Assembly: GCF_014201715.1 (NCBI RefSeq)
Contig: NZ_JACHFD010000016.1
Coordinates: 1 to 64,000, forward strand
Direction: 5' to 3'
Source: Haloferula luteola
Lineage (GTDB): Bacteria > Verrucomicrobiota > Verrucomicrobiia > Verrucomicrobiales > Akkermansiaceae
Length of the DNA stretch: 64,000 nucleotides
Every line of letters starts with the position of its first letter. The stretch's first letter is position 1. The notes below the pieces were generated by a model that saw only the letters and a list, made by a program, of their open reading frames with translations, made no database searches and was not told the DNA's origin. Made by a program: the position numbers and the translations under genes. This document shows positions 34,096-42,918 of the stretch, piece by piece.

Positions 34096-36183
34096 TCAGG
34101 AGGTGGCGATTTCTGTGCGGATGCGAAGGAATCCGCGGGAAGGTGGGTGCTCTGGGTCTCCGAGGCGGAAGGATCGGTAGATCCAACCCTCGGGAAGTTC
34201 GGGGAGAAAGTCGGACAATGGCTGGGAAACTTCCGTCACCTCCAGATCCGGTGGGCCCCCGGGAAGTGAGGATCCCTCGATTTGATACATGAAGCCATCA
34301 ACGACTTCGGAAACCAAGGGAGTCCCGCCCGTGAAGAGGATGTTTCCCCGGACGGGAAGCGTGATATGATAGGCCTGCTCGACGGTGTCGAAGCGGCTCG
34401 TGAGGGTGGTGGATTCGGTGGATTGCGGATCCTGGCAGAGGGCGAACTCCAAGAGATTTTCAAGGCCATCGCCATCGGGATCGTCAAGGGGATCGCGGCG
34501 AGTGATGTCGGGGAGATGAGAGGCGGCCCACTCGGCATACTGGAGACCTAGTTCTCCAGCAGGAATGGTAAGGGTAAGACTTCGAGAGTTGTGGTAGCGA
34601 ATCAGGAAGGCATGGCCATCGACTTCGATGCGGCTTCCGCTGGAGGCGTTGGCGAGGTCGCCCTGAATGAAGTGAGTGGCCTCAAGTAGGGTGAATTGTG
34701 AGCCAGGGAGAAAGGGGCCCGCTTGAAGAAGGTGAAGTGAAAGTCGTGCTCCTCCGAGATCGGCAGCGCCATCGACCTGGATGAGGTCGGAGGTCCCGCT
34801 GATCGGATCGAGGTCGATCGCTAATTCGGCGGAAGAGGCAAGGGTGAGCGGACCGCAGGTGAGAGTGCCGATGGAGGGGTGGAGAAGGGGAGGGGGTGGC
34901 GGAGCCTCACCGAGAGTTCCCGACAAGACGAGGGATCCTTCTTTCACAAGTGTGGGGCCGTGGTAGTGATGGGATCCACGAAGAATCAGTGCTCCGTCGC
35001 CGAGTTTGGTGAGACCGCCATCGATGGACCCTGGCGGGGTGGATAAGGGGGCCTCCACGGTGATGTCATGCCCTGCGGAATCGATGAGGGCTCCCGCGGG
35101 GCCTATCGGCACGGAAGAGAGACTTGCAGGCAGAAAGTTGGGGTCATTTTCCAAAGCAACCAATCGCCCGCCATTGAGGTGAAGAGTGGATTGGGCAGGG
35201 CTTGCAGGGTCCGACAAGGCACCATCGAAGTGGATCACCTCCAGCGTGCCGCCATCAAGGACGAGCGTCCCCGTGGAGCGTGCTCCTTGAGATAGGTAGA
35301 TCTTTCCGACGGTGGCGTGGGCCTCGTCTGAAAGGCGCCAGGAGCCCGTGCCTCCTTTCTCGCCGAACCAGACCGGACTGTTCAAACTGGTGAGGGAACC
35401 GCCGGATTGTTCGAGGGAGCCGAATCCGGTTTCTCCGATTCCGAGGATCAAAGCGGTGGTGGTTCCGGTTTTGGTCAGGCTGCCGCCGGTCATCGACAGG
35501 TGTCCTGTCGCACCGTTGCGGCCAATGACCCACCAGTCGGTTGCTTTCACCACACCGTCCCCGGCCAATCGATACTCGGCAGCCAGGGTGCCTGCTCCGG
35601 CACTGCCGTTTCCGAGGTAGAATTCGCCATTCGCCTCCAAGGTGCCGCCGGAGTGTTCGATGCGGCCAAAACCATGGGCGGAGGCAGAGTCGGTGTGTGA
35701 GCCAACGGTGAATGCATCTCCGCGATGGGAGAAGGAGCCTCCAGTTAGAGTGAGGAAGCCATGGCCAGCTTGGGATTGGGATGCTTCGCGGCCACCGATG
35801 GTGACGCGATCGTATTGGGTGATGGAGCCACCATCGATCAGAAAATGACCGGTGGCGTTGGCTCCGCAGCCCAGGCGCAATTCACCGAGTGAGGAGATGC
35901 GGCCTCCAGAGAGGTGAAAGGTCCCTAGGGTTTGGGCGGCATCTCCTGCGCGGAGGTCAGAAAGCGTCCACGAAGAGGGAGTGCCCGTGATGAGTACGGT
36001 GCCGCCGTTGTTGACGATGGCGGCATCATTTCGACCGGGAAGGGTTCCATCGCCGGTCCAACGTGCAGCCTCGGCAAATTCCGCGGATTCGACGTTCCAG
36101 TAATGATCCGTGGCCGTGGCGAAAGAGGCATGAAACAGGCCAATGAGAAGGGTGCCAAAGCCGACGGGGCGAGTCCAAAGCAT
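34096..36183 (-). CDS. exported autotransporter-associated beta-strand repeat protein
   Basis: After a signal peptide (MLWTRPVGFGTLLIGLFHA) the 695-residue protein has many beta-solenoid repeats: FHLSGGRISSLGELRLG, FLIDGGSITQYDRVTIGG and LSMTGGSLTKTGT. A canonical PATR unit follows (GGLTKLGDGALILRGS, then GPTLVKEGSLVLSG). There is no C-terminal beta-barrel, so it is not a type V autotransporter. A DPDGDGLENLLEFALCQDP calcium segment follows near residue 580. The end is the recurrent C-terminal module (FMYQIEGSSL..., RGFLRIRTEIATS). The next gene, 36 bases on, encodes the GH43 enzyme, so both may act on the same polysaccharide. Confidence 0.85.
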   Translation of the reverse strand: MLWTRPVGFGTLLIGLFHASFATATDHYWNVESAEFAEAARWTGDGTLPGRNDAAIVNNGGTVLITGTPSSWTLSDLRAGDAAQTLGTFHLSGGRISSLGELRLGCGANATGHFLIDGGSITQYDRVTIGGREASQSQAGHGFLTLTGGSFSHRGDAFTVGSHTDSASAHGFGRIEHSGGTLEANGEFYLGNGSAGAGTLAAEYRLAGDGVVKATDWWVIGRNGATGHLSMTGGSLTKTGTTTALILGIGETGFGSLEQSGGSLTSLNSPVWFGEKGGTGSWRLSDEAHATVGKIYLSQGARSTGTLVLDGGTLEVIHFDGALSDPASPAQSTLHLNGGRLVALENDPNFLPASLSSVPIGPAGALIDSAGHDITVEAPLSTPPGSIDGGLTKLGDGALILRGSHHYHGPTLVKEGSLVLSGTLGEAPPPPPLLHPSIGTLTCGPLTLASSAELAIDLDPISGTSDLIQVDGAADLGGARLSLHLLQAGPFLPGSQFTLLEATHFIQGDLANASSGSRIEVDGHAFLIRYHNSRSLTLTIPAGELGLQYAEWAASHLPDITRRDPLDDPDGDGLENLLEFALCQDPQSTESTTLTSRFDTVEQAYHITLPVRGNILFTGGTPLVSEVVDGFMYQIEGSSLPGGPPDLEVTEVSQPLSDFLPELPEGWIYRSFRLGDPEHPPSRGFLRIRTEIATS

Positions 36184-36511
36184 CCGCGCCGCAAGCAGGT
36201 GCCAAGCCGACCCTCCATGGGAACAGCACGGGAATCTGCGTGGATGGCATCGCCATCATCCAAGAGAGGGCCGAGAAACGATTCTTCCCAGGCGCGTGGG
36301 AGAGGCATGGCGCCGTTCCTTTTCTGCGAAACTTCGAAATCAGAGCGAAAGAAAGAGCGAGTTGGGGAAAAAATCGGTTTTCGGCGAACGGATGCCCGAG
36401 AGGGGACATGCAGTGATGATGCGTCGCTTCTCCCTTCGGTGGGCCTTTGTCGACGTCGTCGAAAACCGGGAAACCCGGAAACCCAGCCTCAAAACCCAGA
36501 CCCCTTTTTTC
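36184..36511. other. divergent intergenic region
   Basis: This 328-base region lies between the autotransporter-like gene and the large sulfatase gene, which are read away from each other. It must hold both promoters. I see no confident promoter hexamers, operator or RNA motif, and no ribosome-binding site before the sulfatase ATG (a C/T tract precedes it). Confidence 0.5.
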
Positions 36512-39500
36512 ATGACCTATCGTCACCGATCTTTTGGTGCCGCCTTGGCGTGCAGTTTCGTCCTTTGTCCAGCCGATGCAGAAATTCTTGTGCGTTCGAC
36601 TGGCACGGGAAGCGGGGATTCTGAGGTGGGGATCTTGGCGGAGATCGATGCTTCGGGAAATGGAGCCAGTGGCACGACTTTGTGGGAGGTGACGGGGCAG
36701 CTCAGTGAAGCGGCTGCTTTTGGGTCTGGCGTGAGGTGGAAGTTTGACGCGATGAAGAATGTGAGCATCGACCCCTCCACGTGGGGCGATGAGCTGAAGG
36801 ACGGGGCGATCGACCGCGACGGCAATGGCTTGATCGGCGTTCAAGGCAATCCGAATGGGGGAGGCATCGGCGCGGATGCGGAGAACCGGGAAGGCATCGC
36901 GATTCGTGTCGACGAGTTTCAGGGGCTGCCGGAAGGAATGGCGGTTCGTATTACCCGATTGAACATTCGCAATGTCGGGCGAAGTGGTACGGATCCCGTC
37001 GGCACGGAGGCGTTCACGATCGTCAATTTGCAGACCCGGCAGGCAATGGAGGTGGTTCCGACGGAGGGAAGCGAAGGAGATTTCGATGTGAGTGGTCTTG
37101 ATTTGGTGCGTGGAGTCGGCGATCCGGGACCGGTGGCTGCCCTCATTTCGGGCGAGACAGGAGGGTTTCGAATCGATGGCCTTAATTTCATTGTTCAGGA
37201 AGGGCTGGGCGATTTGCCGCCGGTGATCGGTTCGTTTGTGGCGAACGATCGGGCACTTTCCCAAGGGCAGTCGGTGCGTTTGTCGTGGGATGTGTTCGGG
37301 GCCGATTCCGTGACGTTGGAGCCGGGTGGGGTGGTGGTGGATGCCACGGGAATGCTGATGCTGTCTCCAACCGAGACCACCACCTATTCCTTGGTGGCGA
37401 CGAATGAGCAGGGATCTCGATCGGCAGAATTGAAAGTTTGGGTGGACGACGAGCCAGCTACTCCGAGTGGCCCCGTAGGAAGGGATGGCATCCGTTATGC
37501 CACGGGCGATGTTGCCATTCTGAACGAGCCTCCGGTTTCCGTGCAGAGTGGAGATTCAGAAAGCCTCAGTCACCTGCAGTTGATCCCGGAGCGACTGGGA
37601 GTGGTATTGGAAAGTGGCATGGAGGTGGATCATCGAGTCCATGGTGCGGCGACGGTGGTGGGAACTGAGGAAGATTCCGGCTCGCTGCCTGTGGGCACGG
37701 CTCTGAACAGCTATCTCTTCCACGCAGACCTTCCGGGAGAGGCGCCCGATACGGTGGTCAGTGCCACGGTGACTTTCGATGCGCCGATCCTTGGGCTTGT
37801 CCATCGGACGGGCAGTGAGCCTGTGGCGGGATTCGCCAACCGATTCGCTCAGTCAGATGCGACCTTTGGTTTGGAAGGCATGCAGTTTGAGTCGACCGAT
37901 CTCGCACGCCGGAGTGCCGAGGATGAATCGGTGGATGAGTTTACGATCAGCCCCGATGGCTTCACCCTCGCCGTGACCTTCCACCTTTCGGGTGACGGCG
38001 ATCCTCTGGATGAACTCCGTGTGATCACCCGGGGAGATTCTTCAATTCCGGCGGCGAGTGCACCGAATATCATTGTGTTTCTGGCGGATGACATGGGCAT
38101 GGGTGACACCAGTGTTTATCAGGATTGGTCAGGACTGCCGGACTCAGGGCAGGTTTCGACGCCAGCTATGGAGCGATTGGCGGACCTAGGAGTGCGGTTC
38201 ACGGATGCTCATGCCCAGAACCGCTGCACTCCGACTCGCTATGCTCTGATGACCGGCCGTTACGCCTGGCGGGCGGGGCTTCTGAACGGGGTGCTTATGG
38301 GATCGGTGAAGCCGCCGCTGATTGAGATGGAGCGCCCCACTTTACCGGGCTTTTTGCGGAGCCAAGGTTATGCGACGGCGATGGTCGGAAAGTGGCACCT
38401 TGGCTTGGAGTACCGCCAGGACGGGGGCGCGCCAGCGGAGGGCTGGGCGGATGCGAGTTTTGGTGTGCCGATGCGTGATACCCCCGTGGACCATGGCTTC
38501 GACGATTTCTTCGGGTTTTCGCGTTCTCACCTCACCTCCGGACCCGATGGTCAGGACGGCAATGGTCCGGCCCAAGATGTGGGGCCGGGGTGGATCGAAA
38601 ATCGTCGTCCGGTGGGCGCCACCGGGCGCGGCAAGGAACTGGATGGATCTTATGATTGGGATCACATGGGGCAGGTGATGTGGGATCGGGCGCGGGATTT
38701 CATGCAAACGCACGTTGGTCATCAGGCGGCGCGTGAGCGTCCCTTCTTTCTCTACTATGCCTCACATTCGAACCATCAGGTGTATACACCCGATGTGGCG
38801 GTGGATGGCATTCCGGTGCAGGGGGAGAGTCGCTGGAAAGATGGGAGCACGACGGGGGATGTGCGACGTGACTTCGTGTATCTCAACGATGTGCTGCTCG
38901 GACGATTGATGGACTATTTGGAGTCGACCGAAGATCCTCGCAATCCCGGGCATCCGTTGTTGGACAATACCCTGCTGATCTTTGCCAGCGACAATGGTGC
39001 AGAAATCAATGACAACCGGGCCGTTGGAAACTTGCGTGCGTTTAAAGCGAGGATCTATGAGGGCGGGCATCGCGTGCCCATGATGGCCTATTGGAAGAAT
39101 GGCGGTGTCGGCGATGGCTTGGAAGGGAATGGTGGCCTCACCCGAGATGATTTGATCGGTTTGCAGGATGTGTTTCCGTCCGTGGCGGAGATCCTCGGTT
39201 CTCCATTGCCAGCACCTCAGGATGGCGGAGACGCAGCGGTGGATGGCTTTTCCCGGGCCGATGTGATTCTCAATCGGGAAGCCAAGCCCCGCCCGCCCAT
39301 CTTTACCAATGAGCAGGAAGGCAAGAACTGGCTGGCTCTTCAATTTCACGGGACGCTCCCACTCGACCCTCCGGCGGAAGGTTACTGGAAGATTCTGTTT
39401 GGGCCGCCATTGTTGAATCAGGCAAATGCGGGTACGGGAAGTGCCGTGCCTCTGGAGCTCTACAATCTGGAAACCGATCGACTGGAGGAGCACAATCTCC

Positions 39501-39802
39501 TGGAAGAACGAGGAAGCGAGGCTCTGGTGGAGTGGCTTTCCCGGTGGGCGGAGCGTCTGGTGAATGGAGGGAAGTCACGCGAGGAAACTCCGTCTCCTGA
39601 GTCGTCATTCCACCAAGAAGGGAACGGAGGTCGCCTGCGTCTGCAGTCCGAGCCGTTTCTGTTCTACGAACTGTGGGATTCCGAAGACCTCTCAGATTGG
39701 ACCTACCTTTCCACGGTGCAGTCGTCGGAGGGTGGTGACATTGAGGTTCCGGTGTCGATGACCCAGCCCCAGCGATTCTATCAGGTGAGAGTGAGACAGT
39801 AG
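36512..39802 (+). CDS. large multidomain exported sulfatase
   Basis: This 1096-residue protein has a signal peptide. A first domain (about 24-235) is closely similar in order and sequence to the PEP-CTERM protein encoded just downstream. An Ig-like domain follows (about 240-315; SVRLSWDVFGADSV and TTYSLVATN), then a further beta domain (about 330-510). The sulfatase domain starts at NIIVFLADDMGMGDTS and has Cys572 in CTPTR as the formylglycine site, then VGKWHLG and ASDNGAEIND. The last 60 residues are the recurrent module (FYELWDSEDLSDW, ending RFYQVRVRQ). It should desulfate an extracellular polysaccharide. It is more than twice the usual sulfatase length because of the added domains. Confidence 0.9.
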   Translation: MTYRHRSFGAALACSFVLCPADAEILVRSTGTGSGDSEVGILAEIDASGNGASGTTLWEVTGQLSEAAAFGSGVRWKFDAMKNVSIDPSTWGDELKDGAIDRDGNGLIGVQGNPNGGGIGADAENREGIAIRVDEFQGLPEGMAVRITRLNIRNVGRSGTDPVGTEAFTIVNLQTRQAMEVVPTEGSEGDFDVSGLDLVRGVGDPGPVAALISGETGGFRIDGLNFIVQEGLGDLPPVIGSFVANDRALSQGQSVRLSWDVFGADSVTLEPGGVVVDATGMLMLSPTETTTYSLVATNEQGSRSAELKVWVDDEPATPSGPVGRDGIRYATGDVAILNEPPVSVQSGDSESLSHLQLIPERLGVVLESGMEVDHRVHGAATVVGTEEDSGSLPVGTALNSYLFHADLPGEAPDTVVSATVTFDAPILGLVHRTGSEPVAGFANRFAQSDATFGLEGMQFESTDLARRSAEDESVDEFTISPDGFTLAVTFHLSGDGDPLDELRVITRGDSSIPAASAPNIIVFLADDMGMGDTSVYQDWSGLPDSGQVSTPAMERLADLGVRFTDAHAQNRCTPTRYALMTGRYAWRAGLLNGVLMGSVKPPLIEMERPTLPGFLRSQGYATAMVGKWHLGLEYRQDGGAPAEGWADASFGVPMRDTPVDHGFDDFFGFSRSHLTSGPDGQDGNGPAQDVGPGWIENRRPVGATGRGKELDGSYDWDHMGQVMWDRARDFMQTHVGHQAARERPFFLYYASHSNHQVYTPDVAVDGIPVQGESRWKDGSTTGDVRRDFVYLNDVLLGRLMDYLESTEDPRNPGHPLLDNTLLIFASDNGAEINDNRAVGNLRAFKARIYEGGHRVPMMAYWKNGGVGDGLEGNGGLTRDDLIGLQDVFPSVAEILGSPLPAPQDGGDAAVDGFSRADVILNREAKPRPPIFTNEQEGKNWLALQFHGTLPLDPPAEGYWKILFGPPLLNQANAGTGSAVPLELYNLETDRLEEHNLLEERGSEALVEWLSRWAERLVNGGKSREETPSPESSFHQEGNGGRLRLQSEPFLFYELWDSEDLSDWTYLSTVQSSEGGDIEVPVSMTQPQRFYQVRVRQ

Positions 39803-39902
39803 CCCTCAGATTATTGGAACGTTTGCTGACGGGCGGACATGCACCCGAAGTGACTCTGCTTGTGATGCAGAATCCCCTGCAATTGACCCCAAAATCCAAC
39901 CC

Positions 39903-40667
39903 ATGAAAAACCCACTGACTCCCCTTGTTCCCGTCCTTGTCCCGGCGCTGCTGGTATCAGCCGCATCGGGCGCGGTAGTGATCGATTCGATCAATAACGG
40001 CGACGGCATGTCGGAAATCTCTTTGAATATCAATATCGACGGTTCCGGAGCGGTGACCACCGGGAGTCCGTGGTTTGCGCTTTCGGGATCCATCACCGAA
40101 GCCGGTGCGTTTGGTGGAACGATTGGAGTGACCTTTGATGCCGCGAAAAATCTCAGCACGCTGACCTCGACTCTTGGCGACGAGTTGGAGGAAGGGTACT
40201 TTGACCGAGACGACAATGGCTACATGGGGGTGCAAGTTGACCCTAACAGTGGAGGAATCGGAGCGAATGCGAGCAATCATGAAGGCGTCACGATCGCTTT
40301 GGATGAGCTGACCGGCATCGATCCCAGTGTGGGGGTGCGAATCTTGAGCATCAATATTCAGAATGTCGGCCGGGTGGGGACGGATCCTGTGAACGAGAGT
40401 TTCACGGTGGTGAATCTGCTGACTCGCGATTCGTTGACATTCATACCGGTGGAGCAGTCGCTCTCGGCAGGCAGCTTCGACGTCTCCAGCCTGAATCTTT
40501 ATCTAACCGGTGGTGGATCTGGGGCCCTGGCCGCGATCGTTTCCGGTGATGTCGGTGGATTTCGCATCGACGGTCTGACTTTGGAAACTTTTGCCGTTCC
40601 TGAACCGTCAGTGACTCTCTTGGGAGGATTGGGATTCTTTGGGCTCCTCCGGCGACGGAGGGCTTGA
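39903..40667 (+). CDS. PEP-CTERM sorting-domain protein
   Basis: This 254-residue protein has a signal peptide and a beta-rich body. Its C-terminus is a PEP-CTERM signal: VPEPS, a hydrophobic stretch VTLLGGLGFFGLL and RRRRA. PEP-CTERM proteins are processed by an exosortase, which is not in this window. The body has the same blocks in the same order as residues 24-235 of the sulfatase just upstream: GDELEEGYFDRDDNG, GGIGANASNHEGV, NIQNVGRVGTDPV, then TVVNLLTR and SGDVGGFRIDGL. The two genes are 100 bases apart on the same strand and may share a transcript or derive from one another by duplication. A strong terminator follows. Confidence 0.9.
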   Translation: MKNPLTPLVPVLVPALLVSAASGAVVIDSINNGDGMSEISLNINIDGSGAVTTGSPWFALSGSITEAGAFGGTIGVTFDAAKNLSTLTSTLGDELEEGYFDRDDNGYMGVQVDPNSGGIGANASNHEGVTIALDELTGIDPSVGVRILSINIQNVGRVGTDPVNESFTVVNLLTRDSLTFIPVEQSLSAGSFDVSSLNLYLTGGGSGALAAIVSGDVGGFRIDGLTLETFAVPEPSVTLLGGLGFFGLLRRRRA

Positions 40668-40676
40668 GGTTGATAC

Positions 40677-40711
40677 AAAAAAGCGGGTGAACCTTTGGGT
40701 TCACCCGCTTT
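40677..40711. terminator. bidirectional intrinsic terminator
   Basis: AAAGCGGGTGAACC-TTTG-GGTTCACCCGCTTT forms a 14-base stem with A- and T-ends. It lies between the PEP-CTERM gene (plus) and the double-GH43 gene (minus), which converge here. Confidence 0.9.
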
Positions 40712-40727
40712 CTCCTTGGTGGAGATC

Positions 40728-42722
40728 TCAGTGGGTGCGGTCGACGCCTTCGGTGGTCTGCGTCACGATTTGCATGGAACCATCCGCGTTGTAGTGGAGT
40801 TCATCGACACAGACCGATCGATGGAAGCTGCCGCCGCCATTGTGGCCTTTTCCGGCTCCTTGGTCGAATTGGAGCATGCCACTATGGTAGAAGAAGTAAT
40901 CCTTCCCTTTGAAGGTGATGATGCCTTGGTGGATGGTGTTGCTGTTTTGCGCTCCTTCTGCCACGAGGCCCTTGGGAACCCAAGGACCAGTGATGCTTTT
41001 GGCGACGGAATAGGCCGTTTTTTCCGGGAACCCGGTCGCATAGCTGAGGTAGTAGATGCCGTTGCGTTTGTGGACCCAAGGAGCTTCGGTGAAGCGGCCT
41101 CCCACTTCCGAATCGGGGACGACATGAATTTCCCCGTCGAGCTCAGTCATGTTGGATTTCAGCTTGGCGTAGTAGCATTTCTGGTTTCCCCAGAAGAGCC
41201 ATGCCTGGCCGTCGTCGTCGATGAATGCAGCAGGATCGATGTCATCCCAGCTGATCCCCGTGGCTTTCGTCATGTCGTTGGTGATGAGAGCCGTGCCACG
41301 AGCGTCTTTGAACGGGCCGGTCGGAGAATCGGCGACGGCGACACCGATGGCTTTGCCGTGCACGTCGCGGTGGTCGACCGTGATGTACCAATAGAATTTT
41401 CCGTCCTTTTCGATGGTGTGGCCAGCCCACGAGGTGGGCCCACCAGTGGACCAGGAAAAGTCCGAAGGTTGCAGAGGTGAGCCTTCGTCTTTCCATTCGA
41501 CCATGTTGTCGGTGGAATAGACGCGCCATCGAGGCATGTGGTAGCCTCGTCCGTCTCCATCGTCCTGGCCGACGTAAAGATACACTCGATCTTGGAAGAC
41601 CATGGGTGCGGGATCGGCCGTGAAGACTTCCGTGATGATCGGGTTGGCGGCCTTTTCGGAGCTGGTGGCCGAAGCGGTCAGGTCCGATGGAATGGTGTAG
41701 GGGCCGTCGGCCACTGGAGGCCCGAAGATGGGCTGGCCTTCAGGGGTCCAGCGAATGGCCTGAGCGCGCGTGGCACGGTCCGGGTTGTGAAGGGGATCGC
41801 CCTGGATCACCTCGTAGTTCCGGGAGTGGTAGACGAGGATGTCGGTTTGACCATCGGGTGTCGTGGTGAAGCTGTTGTGTCCGGTTCCGAATTGTTTGGT
41901 TCCGGGATCGCTCTCTAGCACGGGTTGGCGCGATTTGGTCCAAGATTTGGGATCGAGGAGGTCGGCGTCCTCGTCGGCGGTCAACATACCCAGGCAGTAG
42001 TTGGCATCGGTGGCACTTGCCGAGTAGGTGAGAAATACCTTGCCGTGGCGGATCAGAACAGCAGGAGCCTCGTTGACACGGTGGCCTCGAGTTTCCCACG
42101 CGTAGTCGGGGTAGGTCAGCATGACCGGGTCACCGGCGAGACGCGTTGGGCTTTCCATCAAGGAGATGTAGATATTGGTGCCGTCGTAGGGTTTTTCCCC
42201 GCGTTGCGTCCAAACGAAGTAGCGCTTTCCGTGGTGAGCAAAGGTGGTGGCATCGAGAGCGAAGGATTCCCATTTGAGGGGGATGCGGCCTTTTTCCTTC
42301 CAAGCTCCGGTGAGCGGATTGGCGCTGTCGCATTCCAAGACCCATGGGCGGATTTCCCAGATGTTCTCGGCGGGTGCTGAGGTGAAGTAAATGTACCAGT
42401 GGTCGCCGATGGCATGGATCTCTGGTGCCCAGATGTGGGCGCCCATGTCTCCCTTGGAGTGCTTCCGCCAAATGACCTTGGCATCGGCTTTGGAAAGGCC
42501 ATCGAGGGTCTTTGCGCGGCGCAATTCGATGCGGTCATATTCCGGCACGGTGGCGACCATGTAGTAGTAGCCATCGGAGTGGAGAAAGACGTGTGGATCC
42601 GCTCTTTGTTCGACGAGTGGATTGGTCCAGCTGCGGGCGTCCTCGGCGATCGAGGGGTGGATCAGCGATGCGATCAAGGAGAGCAGCAGGGTAGGGCGAT
42701 GCAGGGTAACAGGTCCTTTCAT
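40728..42722 (-). CDS. two-domain GH43 glycoside hydrolase
   Basis: The 664-residue protein has a signal peptide and two GH43 propeller domains in one chain. Domain 1 (about 32-345) has Asp42 in RADPHVF, a WAPEIH loop, FALDATTF and VNEAPAVL. Domain 2 (about 375-650) has TADPAPMVF, DDIDPAAF as pKa-modulating aspartate region and RFTEAPWVH as proton donor. Both sets of three catalytic carboxylates appear intact. Double GH43 chains are known, but less common than single ones. Substrate could be arabinoxylan or arabinan; the sequence does not settle it. The gene is followed on the same strand, 196 bases upstream, by the GH32 gene. Confidence 0.9.
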   Translation of the reverse strand: MKGPVTLHRPTLLLSLIASLIHPSIAEDARSWTNPLVEQRADPHVFLHSDGYYYMVATVPEYDRIELRRAKTLDGLSKADAKVIWRKHSKGDMGAHIWAPEIHAIGDHWYIYFTSAPAENIWEIRPWVLECDSANPLTGAWKEKGRIPLKWESFALDATTFAHHGKRYFVWTQRGEKPYDGTNIYISLMESPTRLAGDPVMLTYPDYAWETRGHRVNEAPAVLIRHGKVFLTYSASATDANYCLGMLTADEDADLLDPKSWTKSRQPVLESDPGTKQFGTGHNSFTTTPDGQTDILVYHSRNYEVIQGDPLHNPDRATRAQAIRWTPEGQPIFGPPVADGPYTIPSDLTASATSSEKAANPIITEVFTADPAPMVFQDRVYLYVGQDDGDGRGYHMPRWRVYSTDNMVEWKDEGSPLQPSDFSWSTGGPTSWAGHTIEKDGKFYWYITVDHRDVHGKAIGVAVADSPTGPFKDARGTALITNDMTKATGISWDDIDPAAFIDDDGQAWLFWGNQKCYYAKLKSNMTELDGEIHVVPDSEVGGRFTEAPWVHKRNGIYYLSYATGFPEKTAYSVAKSITGPWVPKGLVAEGAQNSNTIHQGIITFKGKDYFFYHSGMLQFDQGAGKGHNGGGSFHRSVCVDELHYNADGSMQIVTQTTEGVDRTH

Positions 42723-42918
42723 GGTTGGGGATAGGTTTTAAGAGCCAACCGGTTCGACCGTTGAAAAAGGGCGGAATGCCCCCCTTCATCACCCGCGGGC
42801 GGCGATGGCCAGTGGCTCAGAGATTGTCGGTGTTTGGCGAAATCTCTACGTGCGGGCCAGACCAAAATCTGTCGCTTACCCCATGAGGGGGATCGTTTCT
42901 TGTGAAATCCTCTGCGGA

